Origin: Calvatia gigantea
Lineage: Eukaryota; Basidiomycota; Agaricomycetes; Agaricales; Lycoperdaceae
Direction of reading: 5' to 3'
Length of the DNA stretch: 64,000 nucleotides
NCBI GenBank assembly: GCA_025093985.1
Contig: JACAAK010000007.1
Coordinates: forward strand, 310,001-374,000
Of the stretch, positions 45,117 through 56,100 are shown piece by piece. The notes below the pieces were generated by a model. It worked only from the letters and a program-made list of their open reading frames with translations, did not search any database and was not told the DNA's origin. Position numbers and translations under genes: made by a program. Position 1 is the stretch's first letter, and each line of letters starts with the position of its first letter.

Positions 45117-46791
45117 ATGGGCCCCGTAAAAAATGGACGTGTTTTGTTCAACTCGATCCCCACTGGTGAGGTTAAATAATGTATTCCTTTTGTGGGTAAC
45201 CTTTCCTAACGCCTGCCATATCGTACAGGTTATCCCGAGCCGGGGAAGACTGTTGTCTACGATGATTCCGAAACCATTGACTTGGACAGTGTGGAGTTGA
45301 ATGGCGGTTTCCTTGCCAAAACTCTGTATCTCTCCGTCGACCCTTATTTCAGGGGAAGGATGCGCGATGCGTCAATAGAGTCCTATGCGGTAAGTGGTAA
45401 AGCGTTGGCGATGTGACTACTAAGCACACATTCTCTCGTTAGCCTCCTTTCATAATCGGAAAACCGTAAGTAAGGATGTTTCGTGTCCAATGGAATACCC
45501 ATGTACATCTCTTCCTCAGCTTAAGCGGTTCTGGTATCGGCGTCGCTCTCCGTTCAGAACATCCGGGCGTCAAGCGGGGGGACTATATATGTGGGATTTT
45601 TAGTAAGGCTTGTTTATTTTCGTCTTGTTTAAAAACAGAAAATTTACGAATGATCAGAGCATCAGCAATACATGGTCTATTCTAGTCTGGATAAGCAGAA
45701 CGTCATCAATAACAAGTATAACTTGCCTTTGTCCGCTTTTATTGGCCCCGCAGGAATGCCTGGTGGGTCTCCCCAATACACTTTCGGCTTTATTTTTCTT
45801 ATTTGTTGTGCAGGGAAGACTGCATACATGGCCTGGAGGAAACACTCGCATGCTAAGAAGGTGCGGTCAATTTCTAGTGAACAAAAAGCTGCGCACTCAA
45901 AATTGTCTCACTGGCAGGGCCAGACAGCTTTTGTCTCTGGCGGTGGAGGTTAGTGCCTCTGTTGCATTTAACTCCGCGTACTTACTTTTCGCTGTTCGAA
46001 GGTCCCGTTGGATCGTACGTAATTTCCACACGTGGACGGTTACTGGAACTAATGCCTCCCCTTAGTCTCGTCATCCAGCTCGCCAGGATGGACGGAATGA
46101 AAGTCATCGCATCTGCGGGCTCAGAAGAGAAAGTGAATTTCATGAAGAAAGTTGGCGCTAACGTTGCCTTCAACTACAAGACAACGGACACAAATGAAGT
46201 CCTCCGGAAAGAGGGACCCATCGATATGTATGATTCATAACTTTTAGGCTAGTATATGTTAATGCCTCTCAACAGCTATTGGGATAATGTTGGGGGCGAT
46301 ACACTCTCGGCTGCACTTGAGGCAGCCAGCATTGGTGCACGGTTCATTGTGAGTGGCTTTTCCGTGTCTCTCCGTGTCATCCGTCTGACAACCTCGCAAT
46401 AGATTTGTGGTATGATTTCAGGTAGATTCTCAAGTGGACTCAGGAGAATGATTCTCACGTCAGTGTTTTTAGGATATAATACGGGTGGGGCTCCTGTTCG
46501 GGTGGGTTATCATTTAAATACATCTACATTCTCACCTTATTTTCCCGCCGTGCACAGAACATGGACAATATCTATGCCAAGTCGCTCACACTGAATGGCT
46601 TCATCAACACTCGGCTCGAACCGGAATTCGACAGGGAGTTCTACGAAGTCATACCAAAAGCCATCGCTGAAGGCACCATCCAGTGGCGAGAGGAAGTCTG
46701 GGACGGTCTTGATGAGGTTGGTGATGCCATTCTTGCCGTCCAGAGCGGAACGAACAAGGCAAAAGCGGTTGTAAAAGTGGCCTCTGCATGA
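45117..46791 (+). CDS. Zinc-free medium-chain reductase (LTB4DH/alkenal-reductase-like), copy 2
   Basis: Paralogue of the upstream gene with the same intron positions. It starts MGPVKNGRVLFNSIPTG, then YPEPGKTVVYDD. Later motifs are LSVDPYFRGRMRD, PPFIIGKP, GSGIGVALRSE, HQQYMVYSSL and FIGPAGMPG. The cofactor loop (FVSGGGGPVGS) is followed by VIQLARMDGMKVIASAGS. The C-terminal part includes YWDNVGGDTLSAALEA and FINTRLEPEFDREFY, ending LAVQSGTNKAKAVVKVASA. About 345 residues. The frame is intact through all introns. Tandem duplication of one gene is the simplest origin. The substrate is unknown; an enone or alkenal is likely from family knowledge. Confidence 0.9.
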
Positions 46792-47731
46792 TCCGCTTGG
46801 AGGTGGTTTTAGAACCAATGATCGTGTCAACCCGTTGGCTGCGTGTACATTAATTTATTTCCTTCGTGATCGGTGAGCAATCTTTTCTAAGTATAGACGA
46901 TGTTTTGTGGGAATGGAGATACCAATAGACACTGATTTGCCATGCCTCTGGAAGGCCTATGATATGGCGGGTGTCGCTTCAGGTTTATATCCGATACATC
47001 CGTGCCCAAAACCTCGGGCTCGCAGTCTTGAATGCGCCGACACTTTTTTCCCTCCGACGTCCCTAGACAAGATCATCAATCAGCACAACATTTTCGCGTT
47101 CAGCCTCGAAGCCCCATCACATTATTGCCAATAATGTGATAGGATTGCCCCACAAATTCTCAGGGAAAACAGATGATTCCCAAAATAGCTTAGCCCTGAT
47201 CATCAATCGATCGGATCGTTGAACGTTGAATGCGAAGTTGAATGCTTCAGTTCAAGCTGTCAACGGGATCGGTTCCCATCTGCCGAACCGCCATAAACGG
47301 ATTGGTTAATCGTCACAAACCCATCTCTCGTATCGTTGCTTCGACAAAGCTTGGGGTGTTCACAAGTTATGCATCCTGTTCCTTCCCAAACAAGAGCTTA
47401 CCCGATCTGGTCACGTAAGCCGATTGATGTCTGAATCAACATGCGCGATGACACCGCATGAGCACCGAAAGTATCGAGCCGAACAAGGGGTTTTTTTTGC
47501 CGATGTTCACCTGTTGATTGATGAATAGTCCAGGTGACTAGATTTTCGATCGGCTCGCAAACCTCCTTTTCTGACAGCGCGATTGAAACCTGTGTGTATA
47601 TATACTAAGCGAGAGTGCACCCTGATTTCAGATTTATTCCCTTTCTAAAGCCTACGACTTGTTCTTCCTCGTCAGACGCCCACAGAGCGGAATAGGATAC
47701 AGTTGACGATAACGAAGTGGACGTGGACAAG
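46792..47731. other. Intergenic; promoter of DUF2235 gene 1
   Basis: No gene is supported. A TATA-like GTATATATACTAAG lies near 47595-47608, about 125 bp before the chosen start. A short inverted repeat (CACATTATTGCCAATAATGTG) is present near 47119-47139. Confidence 0.5.
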
Positions 47732-49988
47732 ATGACCCTCCCAACGGAGCCTGGTGTTAACGGAACTCCCGTAGACCACACCCGTTCTCAAACTTCTGTA
47801 TCAATTACTCCGTCTGAGACTACCACTTTATCCACAAGCTCTAATTTTGCTAGCACGAGCAAATCGACGTTGTTGGACGGATTACCGGAGGTTCGCCCGT
47901 TGCCGCCCTTTGCCCTGGGCGATGTAAGCGAAAGTGCAGTGCCAAACGTGATAGTTCCCCCGGAGCATAAGAATAGGACACTTGTACTCTGTTTTGATGG
48001 AACGGGCGACCAGTGAGTACTTTGATGTTAGTCTCGTGTTCGATGAGATCATGCTAACCGCATCGCGTTATGGTAGATTTGACAGTGATGTAGGTCATAT
48101 ACCACACAGCCTAGTCGAGCCGGGCTTGAATCATGTCGTTAGAATTCGAACATCGTTGAACTATTCAGCATCCTAAAGAAGGATGATCCCGACAAACAGT
48201 TGGTGTACTATCAAGTACGTTAGTCCTCCTGTGTTGTTGTCGCGAGGTCCTCCGTTCAAATTCGATTTAGGCTGGTATTGGAACATATACTGTTCCGCAG
48301 ATAGCGACGCCGATGATGGCCAAACTTTCGAAGGTTCGCTTTTTGCGCTTTGCACAAGAGTGCATTTTTCATAAGGAACACAGGCCTTGGATGAAGCAGT
48401 TGCTTGGAACCTTGATGCGCATATTATGGGTGCGCCAATATATTTGATCTGGCATTCAAGCATTAGTCTTACAAAGTTGAAGGGGGTTATGAGTTTTTGA
48501 TGCAGAACCGTAAGTTCGGCTCCTATGTTGGTTACGAAGCCTGAATTTCATCCGCTTCGGATCAGATAAGGCCGGAGATAAAATATGTATCTTTGGGTTT
48601 TCTCGCGGGGCATATACAGCACGGTGGTATGTGTCCAGGAACTTCGGAAAGGTCTCCCTGACTAACTTTCGGTGCTAGTCTAGCGGGTATGATCCACAAG
48701 GTTGGATTATTACCGGCTGGCAATCATCAACAGGTCCCGTTTGCCTACAAGATGTACACGAGTGCGGACCCGGTTGGTTGGAAACAATCTAATGCTTTCA
48801 AAGCGGCTTTCTCCAATCATGTCATGATCGATTTTCTTGGCGTCTGGTTTGACTTTTTTTGCTTTTACGCCGTTGAACTTAAACTGAAGTACCATAATTA
48901 GGGACACTGTGAGCTCCGTTGGAATTATTCCCCGCCAGTTGCCATTTACGACATCCAACACCGTGGTTCGGGTATTTCGTCATGCAATCGCATTGGATGA
49001 AAGGAGAGCCAAGTTCAAGCAAAACACTTGGAATCGCCCCACTCCAGCAGAGGAACGACTCGCGGAGACGGATCGTGTCCAAGCCGAAATACAAAAGCTG
49101 GGCCGAAGCAACGGGCATAACTTGTCAAACGAGAAATACATGAGACAATTAGAGACAGAATTCAGTGTGAAATGCGAGACTCCCACTGACGTCGAGGAGG
49201 TGAGTGGACTTTGATTTTTTAACGCCTGGGGTTTTAAAGGTTATGTCACAGGTTTGGTTTGCTGGAGCACATTGTGGTGAGTCCAGGAAAAAAAATACAG
49301 AGCGACTGGCTCCAAGGCTGACAAATGCTGAAAACAGACGTCGGGGGTGGCTCAGGTGTGTTCATTTTATTGTAGGTATAACGGCGGTCACCGAACTTCT
49401 CTCCTAGTTGTGAATGGCACACGTCCCAACTTAGCCCGTATTCCGCTCCGTTGGATGATCCGTCAGACCTTCGCCACTGAGACTGGTATCATGTTCTCTG
49501 CTCAAGGCTTGCGACGGATTGGCCTGGACTTGGACACATATACGTTCTACCCTGTTCTCAGCCGCCCTCCTCCACTTAAGGTCCCAGAGAACATCTTTAT
49601 CCAAAATATCCCGCCCTCTCTACCCCTCGCAGACGAAGAACACGAGGTCCAGTCTAAAGAAACGGCATCCGCAGAAGCTGGCCTCTCCGAACAGGAACTT
49701 GAATTACGAGACGCACTGTCGCCGATTTATGACCAGCTGACCCTATCGCCGGTATGGTGGATCTTGGAGCTTCTTCCCTTTAGGCATACCTACCAGAAAG
49801 AAGACAACTCATGGACGTCGTGGTTAGGTTGGAATTTGGGTCAAGGCAGACATATTCCGAGGCAAACCAAACGGGGGGTGAAGCTTCATAGGTCCGTAAA
49901 GACGAGACTCGAAGCAGGTTATGCCAATGGGGAAAAATACTATCCGAAGGCAAATCTGCAGCTTGATAAGGTAACTTGGGTCGACTGA
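47732..49988 (+). CDS. DUF2235 alpha/beta-hydrolase family protein, copy 1
   Basis: About 560 residues in about ten exons. A disordered Ser/Thr-rich N-terminus is followed by the domain start [19 protein letters not shown]. The nucleophile elbow is [10 protein letters not shown], followed by [19 protein letters not shown] and a GVWDTVSSVG motif. The catalytic-site His block (AHC, then DVGGGSVVNG) is assembled through an 18-nt microexon at 49338-49355. The C-terminal part has SRPPPLKVP, LSPIYDQL and VKLHRSVKTRLEAGY. DUF2235 is the catalytic fold of bacterial Tle1 phospholipases; fungal members are uncharacterised but probably serine hydrolases. The start is the ATG at 47732; the upstream in-frame codons are not ATG. 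Its paralogue follows. Confidence 0.9.
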
Positions 49989-50704
49989 GGATGCTTGGAC
50001 TCCGGGTTAACGGTTCTGTTGTCTATTTGGCGATTTCTAATCTCAAGGGATTTATCATGTTGACTTTGGTGGCGGTACCAGCGTACTGTGAGTTGTAGTA
50101 CATGGGTTATCTCAAGTGTCCATTATCGAGCTTCTTTTCTGGTTGTCTTTGATTAATTGATTAGTCAAGTACACCTTGACCAAGGCAAATATAGCCTCGA
50201 TCACCTGACAGTATCATCCAACATTCATGCTGCCAGAATTGCTCCATCGTGAGATTCCGCAATGTGTATTTCTGTTGTAAGTCGCATTAGACTGCAATTC
50301 TTGGTATTGGGATCTTCGCCGCTCTACCTCAAGACATTCAGAATATTAAAACGAGGCTGTGTGGTAAAGTGTGTGGCTGCTGAGTCCTATATTTACGGAT
50401 TTTGAACCAAAAACTTGCACTAGAATCAAACAACTGGTCATGCTCATCAATGAAAGGATGAAAGATACTGATGGAGGGTGATGGACCCGTAGAGGGGTCT
50501 GTTTAAGTACAAATGATCAATCATTGGCCTGTGTTCTTCTCGGGTTCTTGTTCGGCTCCAGATTCATGTGATGGGTTATTTGGCACCGGAAGGGAAGCCC
50601 TCATTTCGACCTTCGTTCCGATTAAACCAAGCGCTTTGGACTCGAACCACATCCCCCCGGAGTCCTCTTTCCACTTGGTTTGCAAAGGCTGGTACTTTTG
50701 GGCA
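49989..50704. other. Intergenic between DUF2235 genes
   Basis: No separate gene is supported. An ATG at 50513 is in frame with the next gene and could extend it by 64 residues. I prefer 50705 because it gives an N-terminal length like that of copy 1. Confidence 0.5.
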
Positions 50705-52845
50705 ATGGACAAACACGGTCAAGAGCCAACGATGGCCTCAGCTACAGAGACTGTCGTCGAGCGGCAGGTGGAAGATAGCTCACCGTTCTCGCCACCGTCG
50801 ATTTCTCCCTTCACCGGGAGTAGCATTATAACAACGAGTCCCAACTCGCCGCATGCCCCTCACCCAACCCGCGAGAAAACCCTCGATTCCCGGGCCATGC
50901 CACGCGTGATACCGCCAGAGCATGACCATCGGACGCTTGTGCTCTGCTTTGATGGGACAGGAGACCAATTTGACGCCGACAACTCGAATATTGTGCAGCT
51001 AGTTTCGCTGCTCAAAAAGAATGACCGGAATAAGCAAATGGTCTATTATCAGGTGCATCATTATTATTTCGTGTTTTAACCACAGGATTGATCCCACAGC
51101 AAGGCAGGTATTGGGACGTATACTCCAAGCAAGGCTGCGACGCCGTTTATGTCGCGGATTCAGAAGGTCATCTACTTAACAGCTTCCTTAAATCAATACC
51201 CACTAGAAGTTCTGAATTTAGACTCTTGATGAAATGGTTGCCTGGAACCTGGACTCTCATGTTATGGGTGGTTATGAGTTTCTAATGCAAAATTGTACGT
51301 GTGTTGTACTACCTGAAATGCCTTAGCTTACTTATGTTTTACGCTAGACGTCGAAGGCGACAAGATTTGTATTTTTGGTTTCTCACGTGGGGCTTACACT
51401 GCTCGAAGCCTGGCCGGCATGCTGCACAAAGTCGGTCTCCTCCCAGCAGACAATCTCCAACAGGTACCCTTCGCATACAAGATGTATATGCGTGTCGACC
51501 ATATCGGATGGGAACAGTCAAACGGGTTCAAGAAGGCGTTCTGCATTAACGTTGCTATCGATTTTATCGGAGTTTGGTAGGGGTCTTCATCCTTAGGGGC
51601 CTTCACCCCTCACTTTATACTCAACAGGGATACTGTGGATTCTGTCGGTTTAATCCCTAGGCGACTTCCGTTCACGACATCGAATACTATTGTTCGCACG
51701 TTCAGGCATGCCTTAGCACTTGACGAGCGCCGATCCAAGTTTAAGGCTAACCTCTGGAACCGACCAACGAGGAGGGAAGAAAATCTTGGTGTTCTGATAA
51801 GTACTACGGAACCAGCAACTGAACCGCCTCTGGCTTCGACTACCCCAATCAGCGAAAAAGGGCCCTCTACACCTACATCTCCGACCTTTTCTTCGTCCAA
51901 ATTCTCATACTCGTCGTTCAAGAAATCTGATGGCAACGAGCAAGGGAACGAACAGGTCAATGCAAACTCGAAGAAGGGACGTAAGCGCACCAGTCAATCG
52001 GAGGACGACGAGAAACTTAACAAAATGGAAAAGATGTACTCTCAGAAGGAATCTCATACTACAGATATTGAAGAAGTCTGGTTTGCCGTACGTTCCCGTC
52101 ACAGAGTCCCTTTCTCGCTATGTTAATATCTTCTCCAGGGATGCCATGCTGACGTTGGTGGTGGTTCTGTGAGCAACAGGACACGGCACTCCCTCGCGCG
52201 TATATCGCTTCGATGGATGGTCCGTGAATGTTTCAAAACCAACACCGGAATGATGTTTGAAACCGAGGCGCTCCGCGGGGTCGGTATTGACCCGGCGACG
52301 CTTTACCCCTTGGTCACACCTCGTCCTCCTCCTCTGCCTATCTGCTCTGAACACAAAGTATGCAAACCACCCGCAGACCCGATCCCGGTCCGGTTGCATG
52401 CAACGTTGACCAAGAAGCGACATGCAGAAATACACGCGCAACATGCGGCCGCACCCACCTCGTTCCTGGGCTCAGAGGAGGAAGAGGAACTCCAGGACGC
52501 CCTTTCGCCTGCGTATGATCAATTGAAACTGAAGAAGGCTTGGTGGATTCTGGAGGTTCTGCCATTGCAGCTAAGGTACCAACGGGGTGACAATCAATGG
52601 GTGACCTACTTCGGGTACGTTGGTTCCGGCTCCTTAAACTCTCGAGTTCTCTTGATAAACATGGTTGGTATAACAGTTCAAACCTTGCTCGTCCTCGTTT
52701 CATACCAAAACAGGTGAAGAATGGTGTTAAAGTTCACAGGAGTGTGAAGATACGCATGGAGGCAGAATACGAAGACGAGAAGAAGAAAGGAAAGAAGTAT
52801 AAGCCTAAGCCACGTTTGCATGTTGAGCCTACTTGGATTGACTAG
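50705..52845 (+). CDS. DUF2235 alpha/beta-hydrolase family protein, copy 2
   Basis: About 610 residues. A Ser/Pro-rich N-terminus precedes [21 protein letters not shown] and IGTYTPSK. The nucleophile elbow is [14 protein letters not shown], and the later Asp and His motifs are IGVWDTVDSVG and [12 protein letters not shown]. Compared with copy 1 it lacks the intron within the [10 protein letters not shown] segment. It also has a longer acidic/basic low-complexity insert ([20 protein letters not shown]) before the His block. The C-terminus ends [17 protein letters not shown], a Lys-rich stretch, and EPTWID. It lies tail to tail with the polyketide synthase, with 259 bp between stops. No lesions were found. 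It is probably a cytosolic serine hydrolase by family analogy; the substrate is unknown. Confidence 0.9.
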
Positions 52846-53104
52846 GTTTCCTTTCTGTTTTCATTTGATTTCCCGGGGTATGATAGCCATCACCTTTATG
52901 TAGCTCATCCCTCCTCTGTTTCTCTCCTAGCAGCAGTACTTCAGACACTTTACTAACAACAAGTGACGTGACGGGTTCCATGAGATTTGTAAGAGAAAAG
53001 GTTACAGTAAGTCATACTAATAGAATACAATAAGTCGTCCGGTATGACCGTCTATTACTCAAAACTACACAATTAATCCATCCATTGGAATATGATGTGA
53101 ACTC

Positions 53105-56100
53105 TTATGCTTTCTCAAGAAGTGTGCATCCCTCAATCATGCGTTGGGAGATGCCTTTAATCTGCGACATCTGTCAATACTTAACATTTGGATCTCCGGT
53201 GATACACTCACATTACTAGGGTAGAATGGTGTGAAATGATTTCCGGGAATGTCCAAGACTTCGACAGGCCCAGGGGCCAGAATCTCCCAGCCCGCGGTTG
53301 CAATTTTAGGGTCGCTACGGTCTGCAAGCCATACAGGAATACCAGGAACGCTAGGGGGGTTGAAGCCTTCAGAGGAACGTAGGAGGACGAGGGGGGGACA
53401 GCTTCCGCCCGTAGCTCGGGGATCGTACTCGCCTAGCATGCGGGCGTTCATAGCGAATTGGGCTTTGACTAACCGACCAAGGTCCGAATTAGCGCTACGG
53501 GAGTCGAGGTTGACGACAGAGTCAATAAGGGAATCGGAAAGTGGGACGTGATTGATGGGGCTTGGCGAGTCGATTAGGAGGACACCCTGGATCTTGATGC
53601 CCATCTTCGCAAGCTGGAGAGAAGTCTCGTAGGCTGCCACCCCGCCAAAAGACCAACCTAAGGTCATTGGTAAGTACTTGGAATGCTATCTAAGTCAGGG
53701 TGTAAATACCTCCGAGGATGATAGGTCCCCTTGTAATCTTGGAGATGTATTCCGCATAGGCAGAAGCCATCTCAACAACACCGGACCAAGGTTCTGAGGT
53801 AGCGAAATGAGGATTGTTGAAGCCCCATACCTGGCGCCCCAGAGGAGAAACACCGGCGTAATAGTTTATCAGGCCACTGCCGTCGTGGATGAGAAAGAGG
53901 GGGAGAGCTTTGGACTCGGACTTCTGGAGAGGAAGCGGAGTGGTATCAAGTTTCAGCGCTTTAGTAAGTCGCATCGCGCTGGCCGGAGAAATTGTGACTG
54001 AAAACTCCGACTTGCGCTTCTCTTCAGTTTGACGCGGCGCGATTTGATATGTCACCATATCGTGGGGAGGGCTCTTGTGCAAATTGACCGCGGATTTTGA
54101 TTGAGAGAGCCTGGAAGAAAGGTATTCTTGGATTTTTCTTGCCGTGGGATAATCATCAAAGAAGTTTCCGGGAAGATCGACACCGGACTCGCTTTTTAGG
54201 GCAGCAACGGCTTCGATCGAGGTGAGGGAATCCAAGCCAAGAAATTCAAAACTGGTATCGTCACCAATATCTTTGGGGCTGATGTCTAAAACAGCACCAA
54301 GGATCCCTTTGACGTCACGGTCGCTGTCGTTCGCAAAAGGGGTGGGTTCTGAAAGGCCGTCTTCATGCACAAGAGTTCGCGGCGAGGACACTTGGCTCTG
54401 AAATTCTGCGGCCGTCATGGCAAGAGACGTGCTGGGCGTCTGGGGCGAGGTTTTCCCGGCCAAATTAGTTAGACCGGTACTGATCCTTGTAACTTCAGAC
54501 TTGAAGCGGTTGTAGCTGGCATTCTGGGCTAAAGCAGGAAGGGCCACGGGGAGGGGGACAGTTTGGACTTGAGTAGTGGGACATAGAGGTAAATTTGGGA
54601 GAGCGGCAGGCGCAAAGCGAGCCTGTTGACGGGGTACCGCTTTAGCAGCGTGGGCGAGTGCCCGCTTCAAGCTGCTGAGGCGTACTTTGCGGAAACGCAT
54701 ATCCTTTAGGTGGGCGACCAGAAGAGGAGGTTCGCTGAGTTTCACAGCGTAAGCTTCAGCTAGCATAATGCCTTCATCGGCGAGCCAACTGTTCCGACAA
54801 TATACGGTGTAGGAAGCGTCGTTATCCACTTGGGTAGGAATGATCTTAACGGAACCAACTTCATTGCAGATATAGGCATCATTGGTGCCTCCTTGCAAAT
54901 TGGCCACAAAACCGGCGACGTGGAGTAATGTATCGGTGAAGATAGGATGGATGACGAATTTACTGCGGTCGTGCGAGGCAGGAAGTTTAACGGAGGCATA
55001 ACCTTCCATTTCTGTCGAATCCACGGTAAGGGAGCGCATCGTGTGATATTCCTTAGCGTAGTCAACAACCCGAGGGAAAATCATTTCGTAGGCCGTACGG
55101 GAAGAGAATGTCTGGGGAGTCTTCCCATTTTTTGGTTCTACTAAAGAGGAAATGTTGCGATTTACAAGAGGCAGAAGGCGGCGTAGCTTGGTCGAAGATG
55201 TAGAGATGGTCTCCGTCTTGTACTCGCCACGTACGTGAGTAGACTCCTCCGCAGATCCATCAGTTAGAGAAGTTATAGAGAAAGTACCAGCACCGCCCTG
55301 GACCGTAACCTTGGTAATGACTATGCGAGTGACATTCTCATCGTAAACTGAGAGGTTTCACGAACTCAACATTTCGAAGGACCGTGTGATCACCGGAAGA
55401 AGGAACGGAAAGGTGTTGCCACGCAAGTTGGAGCCCAGAGAAAACTTGTTCGAGATAAACTGAGGCTGGACAAAGGGGCATGCCGCCGACGCTATGTCCG
55501 CGAATAAAGCGAGCCAAATCACTGATCGGCGTTTTGAAGATCGCTACAAAACCATTACCCTTAGTTGGGTACTGTGACCAGCGTGTCAGCATTCTGAAAT
55601 CTACAGTGAGAAGTTCGGGGGGAGGTTTCAATGCCGCCACCTTTTGAGGTGTTGCTGATGCTAAAGCATCTTCTTCGAACGGAACCCAAAACCGTACTTT
55701 GGAGAACGGATACGTAACAAAGCTGATGCAGGAAACGGGGACGTGGGCAAAGACGTTGCGCCATTTGATGCGGGCATTAGTTGTGAAGAGGTGAGAAAGT
55801 GCTGTGGTAAGAGTCGACCAGGGCTCCTGCTGTTTACGGAGAGAGCCAAGGAGTAGTACGCTCTTTGGGATTTCGGGGGTGCTCTCAAGTATAGGGAGCG
55901 TCGTGGTGTGGGGCCCAATCTCAACCCAGGCGTCGATCGCCGGAATCATGTTATTGGTGAGCGTTCGCCGGATTCCCTTGGAAAACTGGACAGGGTAGGC
56001 ACAATGCTTAGCAAAATACTCGGCATTAAACACAGATGCGTCTCCTGGTAGCACGACGTCACCGAGTACGTTGGAAATAATGGGAATGGAAGGTGCATTA

